The position numbers and the translations under genes are program-made. From Pleurodeles waltl (taxonomy: Eukaryota; Chordata; Amphibia; Caudata; Salamandridae), in assembly GCF_031143425.1 (NCBI RefSeq), contig NC_090444.1:1309083324-1309147323 (forward strand): 64,000 nt of DNA. Reading direction: 5' to 3'. Shown piece after piece: positions 11,500 through 23,765 of this stretch (position 1 is its first letter; each line of letters opens with the position of its first letter). The notes beneath the pieces were generated by a model. That model saw nothing but the letters and a program-made list of their open reading frames with translations. It was not told where the DNA came from and did not search any database.

Positions 11500-12440
11500 T
11501 TGGATTTTTCAAACAGGATACAGCATATAATATGAGCAATGGAGTCTTAGCTCTGTGGGCAGTGAGTGCAACAACATAATTTCCAAAATATCAAGCACAT
11601 GGGTGTGCTAGCTAAATAGAGAAGTTTGGACACCCGGCGATAGACCTGTTTGCGTTGGGGGCCAATTCTTTTCTCCCAACTTTCTGTTCAGTGGTGCCAT
11701 CCAAGAAGGCTTGGGTATTGATGTTCTTTGGCAGCATGAATTGTTATAAATGTTTTCTCCATTCTATTCAATCCAGAGGGTACTGAGATACTTCAGGGAG
11801 GAGGCTGTCAGTTCCCTACTGACCCACAAGACAGTGGTAGCCATCACTAATAGTCAGCACACCAGGACCCGTGGATTTTTCCACGGGCTCCGTCTCCACT
11901 AGTATTTACCGTTCTATCTCTACCAGACCTCCGCAGTCTACCTATGGAAGTTTGATGCTTGAAAGGCTAGCTTTGGTGGCCAATGGCTGCTCTTTGAAGA
12001 TGGCTCACCTCAAACAACAATCCCATAGACCAGAAACCCTAACGGTGTATGCAAGATGCTGTAAGAGTTTTGAGGGGTGGTATCAGAAGCATGATTCGGC
12101 CTTGTTTGTCAATCTACCGACATATTAGAATTCCTTAGATAGGGATTCACTTTGGAATTAGCAGTATCAGTATTACAAAGTCAATGGAAAATCATCAAAG
12201 CTTCCAGCGGCCAGGAGGTTTGGTTTATAAATGCACTGCCAGCAGTTTATTGAAAATGTTTCTATTTAAAACACTTGTAGTACCACCATGAGATCTAACA
12301 TTAGTGCTAGTAGCATTCCAGGAAAGTCCTTTCATGCATTCACTGTATATAGATTTGAAAATTGTTATCTGCTAAAGTATTATTTACCCTAGCTTTTTTG
12401 TTCAAGAAGACATGTAGGTGAACAGTAGCACTACTTTGTG
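11500..12440 (+). pseudogene. DIRS tyrosine recombinase relic (plus strand)
   Basis: Degenerate frames encode the domain between RNase H and recombinase (an IDLFALGANSF-like segment near 11640-11700). They continue into the N-terminal part of a DIRS tyrosine recombinase, with RPETLTVYARCCKSFEGWY near 12030-12090, and into a PPxDLTLVL-type region near 12285-12310. Many stops and frameshifts are present. The catalytic H-x-x-R and Tyr are not found. It is the only YR element in the window on the plus strand, antisense to the host gene. DIRS-type assignment is based on comparison with the other YR copies here. Confidence 0.7.
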
Positions 12441-13204
12441 AGGAATCATATTAAGGACCTTTGCTGACTGAGAAGTGCTTCGACCATTGCCATTATTTTT
12501 TTTACCAAATGCACCTTCTCTCTTCCACTGTACTCAGGTTTTTCCGGTGTTACTTTTTTCCCAACCCGCTTCTGAGTTTCAGAACAAACTGTATTGCTTG
12601 GATATTCTTAGAGCACGGAATATTTACCTGCAGAGAACATCTACTTTCACAAATACAGTTTTTTTTGTTTGTGACTTGTGGTTTAACTGTGCAGATGAAA
12701 TGTCCCTAATCTGCAACTTTAAGTAGATTGATAAGGTTTGCTATTTCTACAGCATACACCTTTAAAGGGATCCCTCTTCCTGACTGGATATAAAGCTGAT
12801 CAACGAGGGGCAAGGCAGGGATTTGTGCTGCTTTTAAAAGGGCCACGTTGAGAGACGTGTAATGCTGAAACATGGTCTAGCCCTCACACCTTTTCGAACC
12901 ATTTTCAGTTGAAAGCAGGACAAAGTTACTTCCAAGGTATCTTCATTACTCCAAGTCCTAGTCTTACTTGTCCCACTCCTAAATTTCCCTCCCGCCACTC
13001 CCAGATCAATCACACTGCCTTTCGTTTGGTGGGTTCAGCAAGAGAAGCCATACATATAAAAGGTATTTCCATTACGGTGGTTACATTTTTTACTTAATTT
13101 TTGTTTTGCTTGGGCAGGCAGCCTTTTGCCGGGGCGAGGGGGGAGGGGAGAATCTGATTCTGGGATGAAGAAATCTAGTTCTTAGAGTAAGAAGATTACC
13201 GGTA
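12441..13204. other. Intronic sequence between DIRS relics
   Basis: No gene is recognised. Short open frames near 12461-12726 are T-rich and without motifs. A G-rich patch (GGGGCGAGGGGGGAGGGG) lies near 13130. Confidence 0.4.
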
Positions 13205-15270
13205 AGTAACTGGTTCACAAAACAAAGATCCTACACTGTAAACATCTGTTAGTGGCATGTTGTGCTGTAGATTCACTTGCTCTGAATACGACTGCCATCT
13301 AGTGCTGGGCTTCAATGTGTGCAACTTGTTTTTCTTTAAAGAAGTCTTTTAAGTCATGAGGAACAGTGACTCCTCCTATGACTGGTAATGTGCATGAAGG
13401 TTGCAGCTGGTGCCTCTCGTAAGAGGCTGGGGCATCAGGGGATGTGGCATTGGCACCGCTTCTGAATTGGGTTTTCATAAAGGCACTCTGGGGAGAAAGT
13501 GTCTGGGGAGCCTCCATACCACTGGCCATATTGGTGTCATCTTTTACAGCATTTGATTGCCTTTCCCAGTCGAATGGCCAGTTTAGCACATGCTGTTTGA
13601 CCTCTGCCTTGAAGCCTGAGGCATAAGCTAAGCATGATGCCTTATGGGGATACTGAAAGGTGATGCCCCTCTCTGTTTTCCTGCAGTATCAACTCTGTTA
13701 AGTCTGTGTTGGAAATTATTTAGCCCTCCAAGACAAGCTTGTGGCCACATTGACTATTATTGCACTGAGAGGTGCTGGAAAGGTTCCTCCATCACATCCC
13801 TGTGGGCCATATCATAACAAGAAAGTAATCCAATTGAAATGGCAATCTGCCAGTCAACAGCTGATTGGATGGCAAATCTCTTGCCTGCCACATACAATTT
13901 TTCTTACTTTGTTTGTTGGAAAAGGAGTATCGCCAGTACCTTAAGCATTTAGGTACCTGTATGCAGTGTGGACCACCAAAGATTCCAGTTGAAGTTGAAC
14001 CCTGATGTAGGACGGATCGGTGGGTGATGGTTTGTATTTTTAGCTACTCTCTGTGTAACCAATCTGGCATTTACAGCCATCCTGAAGATTTAAGACAGTT
14101 TTCAGCATGCCCTTGAGCATGGGCAAGAACTGCACAGTACGTTCTGCGGTGAACAGTGTCTTGATCAAGAAGTCTTTATCTTCTTGAATGCTGTGTAGGT
14201 CTACTTTGTGGAATGAGGTAGCCCTTTAGATCACTTTTTTGTAAGAGGTGGTATCATCAGGAGGGGAGGGCTTGGCTGGATAGAGATCTGGATCTGTGTC
14301 ACCTGGGGGATTGACACTGCAGTCGATCCACGGGTCTTCTATAAGTTCAGAATAACATGGCCGCCTATGGAATCTACATGGTGTGAGGTTGTAACTCCCA
14401 TAAGAGGAGTGAGGAGAATTCTTCCGGGGAAGAAGGCGGAGGCAGCCTATGTGGTACTGGTGGAGGGGGCTGTGGTGAGGGAGATAGTGGAGGAGCAGGA
14501 GGAAGAAAGAGAGACAATGGGCTTATGCCCCTGTCTTGGTGTTTTTTCATCATAGGAAGAACTAAGGGCTCCAACGCAAGCTCATCCTCGAAAGTCAATT
14601 TCCTTTTCCTGGGAAGAAAGTCAGGGATCTTGGAAGGAAGATTAGTAGAGATCTTCCCAGTCTGCAGATGGATGAAGAGTCTCTTCTGTCAAATGCAGAG
14701 TTATTTCTGGAGATGCTGAATGATGGCCTTCTCTAGAACCTTGGTCCTGACAGACAACAGTGCTCTGTGTGCCTTGCAACAGAACTTCGAGGGAGTCTTT
14801 TGGCTTGTCGGAGCCAAGGTGACTGTAAGCACTGAATGATGTTTTGGAGCTGAAGGGGTCTTTGAAGCTAATTTAGATGCTGGTGTTAAGGGAGTTGTCA
14901 GCGCCAAAGAAGCCCATGGCTTGTGCGGCAGGCTTTGTGCTGGGGACTGGCTTGGTATTGGATCCAAAGCCTTCTGTCGATGCAAACCATAACCCGCATG
15001 GAGCTGTGGACCAGAAGCCTGGAGTAGGGATTTGGGGCTCAATGCCCATCCCTTACTGGGGAGGTGTACAGCCCGTGCATGTTGTTGGTGTGCCACTGAT
15101 GGAAGGAAGGGTGTACTGCTGTTGGAAGGCCTGCCATCTTGATGTGCTTCAAGGACTTGTTGCTCCTCTGCCTCCAAGTGTGAGGTCAGTTCCAGGCTGA
15201 ACTGGATAGGCTGGTCCACTCTGCTGTGTATTCTTTCAAGATACAACGATTGTTTAAAGACTAACATATA
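13205..15270 (-). mobile_element. Internally deleted DIRS: gag joined directly to the 3' terminal repeat
   Basis: On the minus strand a broken gag frame runs from about 15267. It includes a low-complexity N-terminal part (14701-15267), a PDLYPAKPSPPDDTTSY motif near 14300, a PTDPSYI-like motif near 14030 and a SGFKAEVKQHVLNWPF motif at 13570-13620. These parallel the gag of the full element at 53926-55971. Immediately after gag, 13270-13400 matches the terminal repeat of the 50.5 kb and 60.8 kb elements (GTGGCATG..GTAGATTCAC, then a GAAGTCTTTT-like block and GTGACTCCTCCT). RT, RNase H and recombinase are missing. The copy is old, with many stops. This reads as a non-autonomous deletion derivative or an old deletion; either is possible. 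Confidence 0.7.
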
Positions 15271-15609
15271 GAGGGCACACAGTTAAATAATTTGGCTTAG
15301 AAGACCAGACACTCAGTTTAAAAACTATTGTTACTATAAGGAGGAGTTGGTCCAACCCCTTACTGAGTGTCGCAAGTGTCTTCCACATAATACAATTCCA
15401 ACCAAATAGCACAATGGGAAGAGTGAGAGTGGGTTGGACCTTGGTGAATTTTTTCACATAGTGTACGTACAAGTGTTTGGACACTGCATGTTCTCAACTG
15501 TAGCAAAGAGATCTAACCAGGGTTCCCGTCACTGACAAAAGACACTCTATGCCACCTCATGGTATAATCGCCATTCATGATCTGGCAGGTACCGCAGACT
15601 GAGCTCGTC

Positions 15610-16550
15610 CGCCCTAAAATTTGAGGACCCCGGCCACGTAATTCACAATTAGCGAAACGCCCTGATGTTCCAACCACTTCCTAAGGCGCTGAGCCTCCTG
15701 CCACAGGACCAAGGATCCCACTCTGCCCTGCTTGTTCCAGTACCACATGATGGTGGAGTTGTTTGTGTGAACCTGTTCCACTTTGATGGATGGTAAGAAG
15801 GCCTTCAACACCAGATGTATCATTCACAATTCCAACAGACTAATATGGAGCCAGGTTTCCATGGGAGGCCAGAATTCTCTGCTGCCCCCCTCTACCAGCT
15901 GATCTCCCCAACTCAGTAGTGATACATCCATCCCCACATTAGTTCTGGGTAAGAAAGTAGAGGGGCGACTAAAATCACACTCACTTTCTTGAATACCAGA
16001 GGGGAGCTGATTGAGGCCAAAGGAGAGAACAGCAAACTGAAAATGCTCATGTCCTACCTGAAATCGCAGGTAACATATGTGGGACTGCTGGACAGGTATA
16101 TGAAAGTATGCGTCCTGCAGGTCTAAGACCATCATTCAGTGGTCTGGATCCACGGCAGACAGAACCTGCTCCAATGGCAAAATTCTGAATTTGTCATTCC
16201 TCAGGAGCCTTCCTGGGCAAAAATCTAAAATAGGACAACGGCCTCCGTCCTTTTTCAGAACAAGGAATTAAAGGGAGTAGCAACCCCCCTCCCCATATCC
16301 AAGTCCGGAATCCTTTTGATGGCTCCTTTGGAAAGCAGAGTACGCACCTCTTGCAGTAAGATAGACAGGTGCTCCTCTGAGAGTCGCTCTGATGTGGGAG
16401 GTAGCTGCAGTGGGTGGGATAAGAACAAAAGAGTATAGTCCTGCTGAATGCACTTTAAAACCCGCTTGTCGGATGTGATTGTCTGACACTTTGGGAGAAA
16501 GTGTTGAATCCAGGCAATTACTAGGTGGATGTGCACCATTAAAGGCAAAC
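15610..16550 (-). pseudogene. DIRS RT-RNase H relic
   Basis: The RT N-terminal part (LSEEHLSILLQEVRTLLSKG, then a PKKDGG-like block) lies at 16200-16500. The first catalytic Asp region, MVVLDLQDAYFHIPV in degenerate form, lies at 16080-16135. The frame then jumps to RNase H (GMDVSLLSWGDQLVEGG, ETWLHISLLEL at 15830-15960), so the YLDD-containing palm is deleted. In the RNase H HTDN-type motif the Asp is replaced (VHTNNSTIMWY). The copy cannot encode an active polymerase. RNase H continues to an RADELS-like end near 15600. Confidence 0.8.
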
Positions 16551-16879
16551 TAAAAAGGCTTTGGAACCGATGTCCCAGGGGAAGCGGACTTGGAAGATTG
16601 ATGCCATTGTGACCTGTACAGAGCCTGCTGGATCCCCATTCATAAAAGTACTAGGTGCCTGTAGTGGCGGCAGGGGTGGGGAGGTTTGACTGTACGCAAA
16701 CCCTCTGAAGTAGCCATAGAAAGGTCAAAACTGAGAAAGAAACGGCCAGTGCTGTGGCCCAACTTTCTTTAAAGAGTTCTATGACAGTCACTTTTCACCT
16801 AATAGGTGAGGCCCCTCAAAAGGCATGTATGCACATCTCAAAAAAAAACTATGGACCATATCCACGCATGACAATGGAG

Positions 16880-17077
16880 CACCACACTACTGTAGACTGA
16901 TCTCCCCAATTATTCAGTAGTATCTAGGTCTGCACAAATAACGTAACTATAACTGGCCACATCCTGACCATTTTGAATGGTTTGAGCCAGGAAGGCCATA
17001 AATTCTTCCAGGACTGTCAGCAAGATCTTGCTGGCCATGTCCCAGACAGCCTGTGTATACCTGCCCAGCAAGCAAAC
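16880..17077 (-). pseudogene. DIRS gag relic, C-terminal piece
   Basis: The frame encodes CLLGRYTQAVWDMASK followed by FMAFLAQTIQNGQDVASY. This corresponds to the LLARYDRAHWDEM...QVVEEGQ region of the intact gag at 53926-54846. It begins exactly at the insertion boundary at 17078 and continues, degenerate, toward the RT relic. Confidence 0.7.
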
Positions 17078-19975
17078 TGTGATGACTGACCTCAAGGCAA
17101 GGCCCTAGCGAGGCAGAACCTACCACTCCCATCAGGGGTAGGTGATTACACTCACTGTATAGTCTGCGCTCACCTTGGGTAGCTTGGCACAGAGTAGTCA
17201 GGCTTATCACAGGGGCAATGTGTATAGCATTGGCAAAGCACTATCATACAATAAATACACTGAGCTTCACAAAAGAGACTTTACACAAGGTGTATGTAAA
17301 TAAAGTTTGTATTCAACACACATATTAATTAACACAACACGAACATCATATAAATCTGGGCATAAATAACATTTAGAAATATCACTAGCAGTAGTTAAAC
17401 AACATTAGCAGTATGTACATGTGAGAAAAATAACAATTTCCCTCCCAGCACACTCATGTGGTGTCAACACGCTGTCAGCATGAGAACCAATCGAGCGATT
17501 TCCCCAATTCAATGTCACACGATTCGAAGATGCACCCCGGTTCACAACAATAGCATCAATGTGTACATACAGAGAACAGCAGCACTTTTAGACAGTTCTG
17601 CGGCCTAGGCCACACAGGTGTAACCCAATGTCAACCGTGATAGTCCTCAGACCAAGAAACAACGTGTACGCCACAGCACCGTACGGTGTAGTCAATCACA
17701 GGCGGTCAGTCCCACTCACACCTCTATGTGGTGCCAGGATATCAGGAAGGCTAGAATAACACACACTCGCTCAAAGAACCCTAATGTGGTGCACTGATAT
17801 TCGGCAGGCTAGTCAATGCACTAGCAGACCCTACCCCCCAATTGGGACCAAACATTTCTCCACCCTCCAACCAGTTCCTCCTACCTCGCCTTCTCACTAG
17901 CTGGAGATGATAGCACCCTCTCCCCGGATACTAGGCCAATCGTGGCTGGAATTACACTTATTCAGGACGTGGGGCAAAGGTGGGGAGAAGCAAAGAGAAC
18001 GGCTGATCAGGCAATAGTCGACAAATCGAGATCTGGCCACAACTCGGGGAGTTCACTCAGGAGTCTCCACACTGTGCCTTCCGGGGCAGGCCTTGGTCTG
18101 CTAAGCATTGGGTGAGGGTCTCTCTGGGAAACACGTTGTTCACAGTGGCGCCCAGCCAGGCAGTCCAATATACAGATAGTTACCAAATCTGCACCTCCCT
18201 GGTAGGTGGCACAATGTCAGGGGCGTGATGACTTGAGTCACACCGGACAATTACGAATACACAGGAAAAGTTACCAATGGTGTACCTCCATGGAATGAGG
18301 CACGCCGCCTGGTGCGCAATTACTTGATGTGCACCAGACAAATCTGGTCACATAAAGAAAGCTACCAATGCCGTACATCCCTATAATGAGGCACAACGTC
18401 AGGGTACGTTATGACTTGAGTCGCACCATACAAAACCGGTCGCACACACAGAGATGCAAGTTCAGCAGTGCCGCATGAGGTAGAATGTTACACTGCTCTG
18501 GGTACGCCCCCACCTTCGAGGGTCGCAACCAGTGAATCAGACACTGCACACATGAGCATCCAGTTAAGTGTCGCAGGAGAGACATACGCTCAACAATGGA
18601 GGGCCACGCGGGGTCTTGCAACTGGTGAATCCGCTCACTACCAACAAAACACTTGTGCGTGTTGTAGCCCCACGATTCCACACTCCTGGTATACAAGCAG
18701 TGCTTTGAAAGCTCCGAACAAGGAAAACCCGGTCTCTAGGTGCAATACTTAGTTCCAAGCATGCAACGCTGCTACCACGTGACATTCAACAGACGATGTA
18801 GGCACTTAATTGGGCACCGCTCTCCAGATGACACAGGTAGAAGGTGTAAGTCCCATGCAGAAGGTCTTTAATGTCACTGAGACCTCCACAGAGAACAAGC
18901 CAGCAAGCCCTTGGAGAGCATACTACAGAGTGCCACACAGCAGTAACCAGTTTGCTTAGGCCAGTCACGATGCAGGAAGAGTGAGTGGTCCCTTCCTAGG
19001 GCAGTAATTACTTTTTGTGCACAACAAATTTTTCTGGTAGAGTGCACCACGTTTCTGTAATTGTATCTCTACTTTGCTGTAGTAGGGCACCAGTAGTTAT
19101 ACTGTAGTGTGCCTTTGAAATTGGGGTAGGTTCAGAGGGTTCCCCTTTGAACCACAGATGACTCCCATAAATTTCGGTCCTCTCTGCCATGGGGCTGTGG
19201 AATGCAGATATTAATCTTTAGTGAGACCATGATCTGGCTCCGAGAGGCCAAGTGTCAGAAGCTCTCCCTCCAATCTATTTAGCTAGGCCCACAAATGGCA
19301 GAGGTCTTCGTTACAGTTATGGGCCCAAGTTTTATAGCTGTCACTGGTTGAATAAACAGATTTGCCCCTCCATCCCCAAGTGTGGACTTGAGTCAAATTA
19401 AAAGGAACACAAAGCGTTTTAGGGCAGAGAAATGTTTAATTTCTAGAAGTGACATTTCTCCATGATTACTGACAAACACCTTTACCATAGAAAGGCGTTT
19501 GTCAAGGCGAATCCAATGATAGCAAACAACATGAGGCTGCTCTGCTGCAATCCACTGATGCAGCTTGGTGTAATTGTAACACTTCTCCCATGTTAACCTA
19601 TTGGCAGAGCAACTCTTCTGTGCAGTGAGAACCCACATGGGGTATTCTTCACTCTCTGGGCTTGCGTGCCCTTATGCACATTCAAGCCTGCATTGACAGG
19701 TTGGACACTTTAAAAGCACCAAAGGAGCAAGTGCGCACACAGGCCTGCTTAGTCAGGCTAGTTACATGTTTAAAGCACTATAGGTGCTAGTGCACACACC
19801 TAGCTCAGTGCCACTTCCCAACATATGTGGAAAGGCACGTGTGCACTTTCACACTGCATTTACAGGGGAAAGTGCTCAGGACCTTAAGGCCACTGGGAGG
19901 TGGGAAGGGGGATCAGCAAAACCTACCAGAAAAAAGTACAAAGGTTTGTGGAAACATCACCTCAGTATGTCAGGT
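17078..19975 (-). mobile_element. LTR-type insertion in DIRS gag, right end unresolved
   Basis: This stretch separates two gag pieces of one DIRS copy. The left end starts TGTGATGACTGACC, compatible with a TG..CA LTR end. On the minus strand TGATAAGCCT lies about 125 bp from this end, the same box at the same distance as in the LTRs at 20529-22543 and 57865-59931. A right end with matching 5 bp duplication was not found, so the extent comes from where gag resumes. It may be a decayed solo LTR or a composite. A three-unit 91 bp tandem array lies inside it. Orientation is minus by comparison with the LTR at 20529. Confidence 0.5.
18180..18453. repeat. 91 bp tandem repeat, three units
   Basis: Units begin TACCAAATCTGCACC (18181), TACCAATGGTGTACC (18272) and TACCAATGCCGTACA (18363), a spacing of 91 bp each. 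Each contains a GGCACnnnGTC block, a TGACTTGAGTC-like word and a CACCnnAC end. Units are diverged from each other. No coding sense is seen. Confidence 0.75.
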
Positions 19976-20528
19976 CTAATACGTGGCCTTAGAGAACATA
20001 TGTTTTTTGAGTGCCTCAATCCTCTTCGATTCTCTAAACGGTGGGGGTCATGGGGAATGTATTAGGATTTACTTTGCTGGGGGATGCCTGCCCCACCAAC
20101 TCTCAGGAGTATGATGGTGCATAAGAAAATCGCTGTTGCCAGGTGCCGATCTCTGGCGTCTTACTACTTTTCTGTTCACCAGTGAGCAAGAGCAAGGCCT
20201 GACAAAAAATCCTTTCAGAGTATCAGACAGAGATTCATTAAAGGGAAGTAAGGATTCAAAAGAAGCAGGCCCACACTGCAGAACGTCAGTAGGAACATTT
20301 GTTTTAACTTCCATAGAAGGCAGCTGTAGTTCCAGGATGTCAGCATGTCGAATTTCAACAGTAAAGGAAGCACCCTTTTCCAATGGCAGTCCAGTAGGGG
20401 GAAAAAGCTTTTTTTCAAGGGAAGTACACAGACCACTGGCCTCCTGGAAATCCATGTATAAACTTTCAATATCATCATGTGAGGCTAAATCATACCCATC
20501 ATTACCAATAACATTTCCATGTGGTGAT
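19976..20528 (-). pseudogene. DIRS gag relic, central piece
   Basis: A 161-codon open frame (20069-20554) encodes DIRS gag sequence up to the LTR boundary at 20529. It includes HDDIESLYMDFQEASG, VEIRHADILELQLPS, SLLPFNESLSDTL, RPCSCSLVNRKVVRRQRSAP and a TPESW motif. After a stop it goes on with a PPPFRESKRIEALKK-like block near 20000. The words match the TDPAF..TPDSVVV and PPPDKESRKFDAAGK stretches of the intact gag, in the same order. The copy is frameshifted and inactive. Confidence 0.8.
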
Positions 20529-22543
20529 TGTAAGGAAATGGCTCCCTGTTGCAATTACCCCCCACTTTTTGCCTGATACTGATGCTGACTTGACTGAGAA
20601 GTGTGCTGGGACCCTGCTAACCAGGCCCCAGCACCAGTGTTCTTTCACCTAAAATGTGCCATTGTCTCCACAATTGGCACAACCCTGGCACCCAGGTAAG
20701 GCCCTTGTAACTGGTACCCCTGGTACCAAGGGCCCTGATGCCAGGGAAGGTCTCTAAGGGCTGCAGCATGTCTTATGCCACCCTAGGGACCCCTCATTCA
20801 GCACAGACACACTGCTTGCCAGCTTGTGTGTGCTGGTGGGGAGAAAATTACTAAGTCGACATGGCACTCCCCTCAGGGTGCCATGCCAACCTCACACTGC
20901 CTGTGGCATAGGTAAGTCACCCCTCTAGCAGGCCTTACAGCCCTAAGGCAGAGTGCACTATACCACAGGTGAGGGCATAGGTGCATGAGCACTATGCCCC
21001 TACAGTGTCTAAGCAAAACCTTAGACATTGTAAGTGCAGGGTAGACATAAGAGTATTTGGTCTGGGAGTCTGTCAAAAACGAACTCCACAGCTCCATAAT
21101 GGCTACACTGAATACTGGGAAGTTTGGTATCAAACTTCTCAGAATAATAAACCCACACTGATGCCAGTGTTGGATTTATTAAAAAATGCACACAGAGGGC
21201 ATCTTAGAGATGCCCCCTGTATTTTACCCATTTGTTCAGTGCAGGACTGACTGGTCTGTGCCAGCCTGCTGCTGAGAGACGAGTTTCTGACCCCATGTGG
21301 TGAGGGCCTTTGTGCTCTCTGAGGACAGAAACAAAAGCCTGCTCTGGGTGGAGGTGCTTAACACCTCCCCCCTGCAGGAAATGTAACACCTAGCAGTGAG
21401 CCTCAAAGGCTCAGGCTTCGTGTTACAATGCCCCAGGGCACTCCAGCTAGTGGAGATGCCCGCCCCCTGGACACAGCCCCCACTTTTGGCGGCAAGTCTA
21501 GGAGAGATAATGAGAAAAACAAGGATGAGTCACTAGCCAGTCAGGACAGCCCCTAAGGTGTCCTGAGCTGTGGTGACTCTGACTTTTAGAAATCCTCCAT
21601 CTTGCAGATGGAGGATTCCCCCAATAGGATTAGGGATGTGCCCCCCTCCCCTCAGGGAGGAGGCACAAAGAGGGTGTAGCCACCCTCAGGGCTAGTAGCC
21701 ATTGGCTACTAACCCCCCAGACCTAAACACCCCCCTAAATTGAGTATTTAGGGCCCCCCAGAACCAAGCAAGATAGATTCCTGCAACCTAAGATGAAGAA
21801 GGACTGCTGAGCTGAAAAACCTGCAGAGAAGACGGAGACACCAACTGCTTTGACCCCAGCTCTACCGGCCTGTCTCCCCACTTCAAAATAACTGCTCCAG
21901 CGACACGTTCCCCAGGGTCCAGCGACCTCTGAAGCCTGCATCTAAAAGGACCAAGAACTCCCGAGGACAGCGGCTCTGCTCCCAGGAAGAAGCATCTTTG
22001 CAACAAAGAAGCAACTTTGAAAGAACACACGCTTCCCGTCGGAAGCGTGAGACCTTGCACTCTGCACCCGACGCCCCCGGCTCGACTTGTGAAGAACAAA
22101 CACTACAGGGAGGACTCCCCGGCGACTGCGAGCCCGTGAGTAGTCAGAGTTGAAAATAGCTTATTGTCATTTTGTGTGAAAACTGTATATGCTATTTTGC
22201 TAATTCAAAGTTCCTAACGTTCCTAAGTGTAATACCTTTAATTTAAAATATTGTTTGTAAATCTTGAACCTGTGGTTCTTAAAATAAACTAAGAAAATAT
22301 ATTTTTCTATACAAAAACCTATTGGCCTGGAATTGTCTTTGAGTGTGTGTTCCTCATTTATTGCCTGTGTGTGTACAACAAATGCTTTACCCTCTGATAA
22401 GCCTACTGCTCGACCACACTACCACAAAATAGAGCATTGGAATTATCTCTTTTTGCCACTATCTTACCTCTAAGGGGATCCCTTGGACTCTGTACATGCT
22501 ATTTCTTACTTTGAGATAGTACATACAGAGCCAACTTCCTACA
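20529..22543 (+). mobile_element. Solo-LTR-like element (2,015 bp) with 5 bp target duplication
   Basis: The ends are TGTAAGGAAATGGCTC and GAGCCAACTTCCTACA, imperfect inverted termini of TG..CA form. The 5 bp target GTGAT is present on both sides (20524-20528 and 22544-22548). Gag reading resumes across the gap, which proves insertion into the DIRS copy. AATAAA sits at 22283-22288, about 255 bp from the right end, as expected for an LTR transcribed to the right. A GC-rich segment precedes it at 21900-22140. No long coding frame is present. A solo LTR is the best reading; a non-coding TRIM/LARD-like unit is the alternative. Confidence 0.8.
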
Positions 22544-23480
22544 GTGATAAACGTTGGTCAGAATCAGAATCAAAACATGGTGCAACTTCTGAGAATGGCC
22601 CTGTGATAACTTCGGCACAAGTACTGGGTGCAATGAAGTGGAATCAGAGCATTACCGCTGTTGAGGTCGAAATAGAAATGGTTCAATGTCAGACAACAGA
22701 GTCCACACTGGATCCCCTCTGGCACCAGTGAGGTCAGAGACCAGTGCAGGCCTTGGTGCCAGGATGGAAGCCCGTACTGGTATCATTTCGGACTCAGAGA
22801 CAGGCTCTCAGGACATATACTGTGCCAAGGATGGACACGCTGACGGTAACCCAACTTGAGGGGTCATGAAATTCCTTGGAGCCCGAAACCACAGCAAAGT
22901 GAGCCAGAAGAGTGTCAAAAAAGCATAGAATGGCCTACCTTAAGGCCTCTACTTGCGGTGACATCACCAATGGCTAGGGGAACTTGGGGTGCATCAGGAC
23001 CATTTGCAGAATCAACTCCTCAAGCAGGGATTGGTAGTGAGATCAATTGGCACCTTGGCGCCCTAGCGACTTCTCTTTAGAAAGAGAATGGCAGAATGGG
23101 GTCAAGTCCAGATTCAACTTATGTTTCCTTTTTGACCTGGACTTCGACTTACCAGATGACTTAGACCATGAAGAAGACTTGTCACGGATCAACCTCGAGA
23201 GTGGGCCTACACGCTCAACTTGGAGCGGGAGTATGACTTATGCGAGGTCGGTGACTTCTTTTAATGTTTGGCGACATATAACTTCACTTCACGGTCTAGC
23301 AACATTGTTGAATGCATGCCGGCACACTCCTCCCATGACTTGCAATCATGCATCAAGCCTAAACACTAAAGGCACACCTCATTCGGGTCTATTACTGACA
23401 TCTGTTTTAGACGGTCAGGGCAAGGTTTAAACCCTGTAGTTTTAAGTGGGGACCTTGTTCACTTGCACAGTGAAATCTGA
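22544..23480 (-). pseudogene. DIRS gag relic, N-terminal piece
   Basis: The minus-strand frames encode an acidic segment ending SEVAPCFDSDSDQRLS at the LTR boundary. Upstream is a Ser/Arg/Lys-rich segment (SSSWSKSSGKSKSRSKRKHK near 23110-23170), which is typical of this part of DIRS gag. Stops interrupt both. The frame joins the central piece across the LTR with the target duplication. Confidence 0.65.
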
Positions 23481-23569
23481 ATTTGATAATCTTCGAAAAC
23501 TGACAAAAGAGGAAGCACAGCTCTGGATCCGCATTGGAAGGTGCAGAAAGAAAGGAACTGACTTTAGTG

Positions 23570-23765
23570 CCCAGAGGTGGTGCTCATATGCGGCTTCACT
23601 CCATCACTTCCGGGGCGGGAATAAGTCAGCACAGAGCTGCACAATGCCACCTAGTGACATGTGAAAGCACTGCTAAGAAAAACATCCCGATCCAGTCTGG
23701 CGGATGGGGAATATTTTAAAGGTGAGGAATCTGCGGTGAGAAGCATCCGCCAGAAAGTAGTTTTA
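23570..23765 (-). repeat. Terminal repeat of the degenerate DIRS
   Basis: This block (GGGGCGGGAATAAGTCAGC, then TGCCACCTAGTGAC, then AAGGTGAGGAATCTGCGG) resembles the reverse complement of 29290-29480. The latter is the terminal region of another DIRS end in this window. This supports the right boundary of the element. Confidence 0.6.

Larger units (their letters stand above)
15280..23765 (-). mobile_element. Degenerate DIRS element interrupted by LTR insertions
   Basis: Read right to left, this holds a terminal repeat at about 23570-23765, gag pieces, then RT and RNase H pieces, then the start of the post-RNase H domain (LDLFATVENMQC near 15510-15550). Gag is split by an LTR at 20529-22543 and by a further insertion at about 17078-19975. 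No recombinase end or left terminus is visible before the neighbouring element begins near 15270. Domain order and motifs are those of DIRS. The whole is inactive. Confidence 0.75.

Noticed and set aside
18180..18453. CRISPR-like regular repeats
   Set aside because: Units are 91 bp tandem and diverged with no unique spacers, in a vertebrate intron.
17078..19975. Complete LTR with target duplication CAAAC
   Set aside because: No second CAAAC next to a CA end was found; AGCAAAC near 19520 is not preceded by an LTR-like end.
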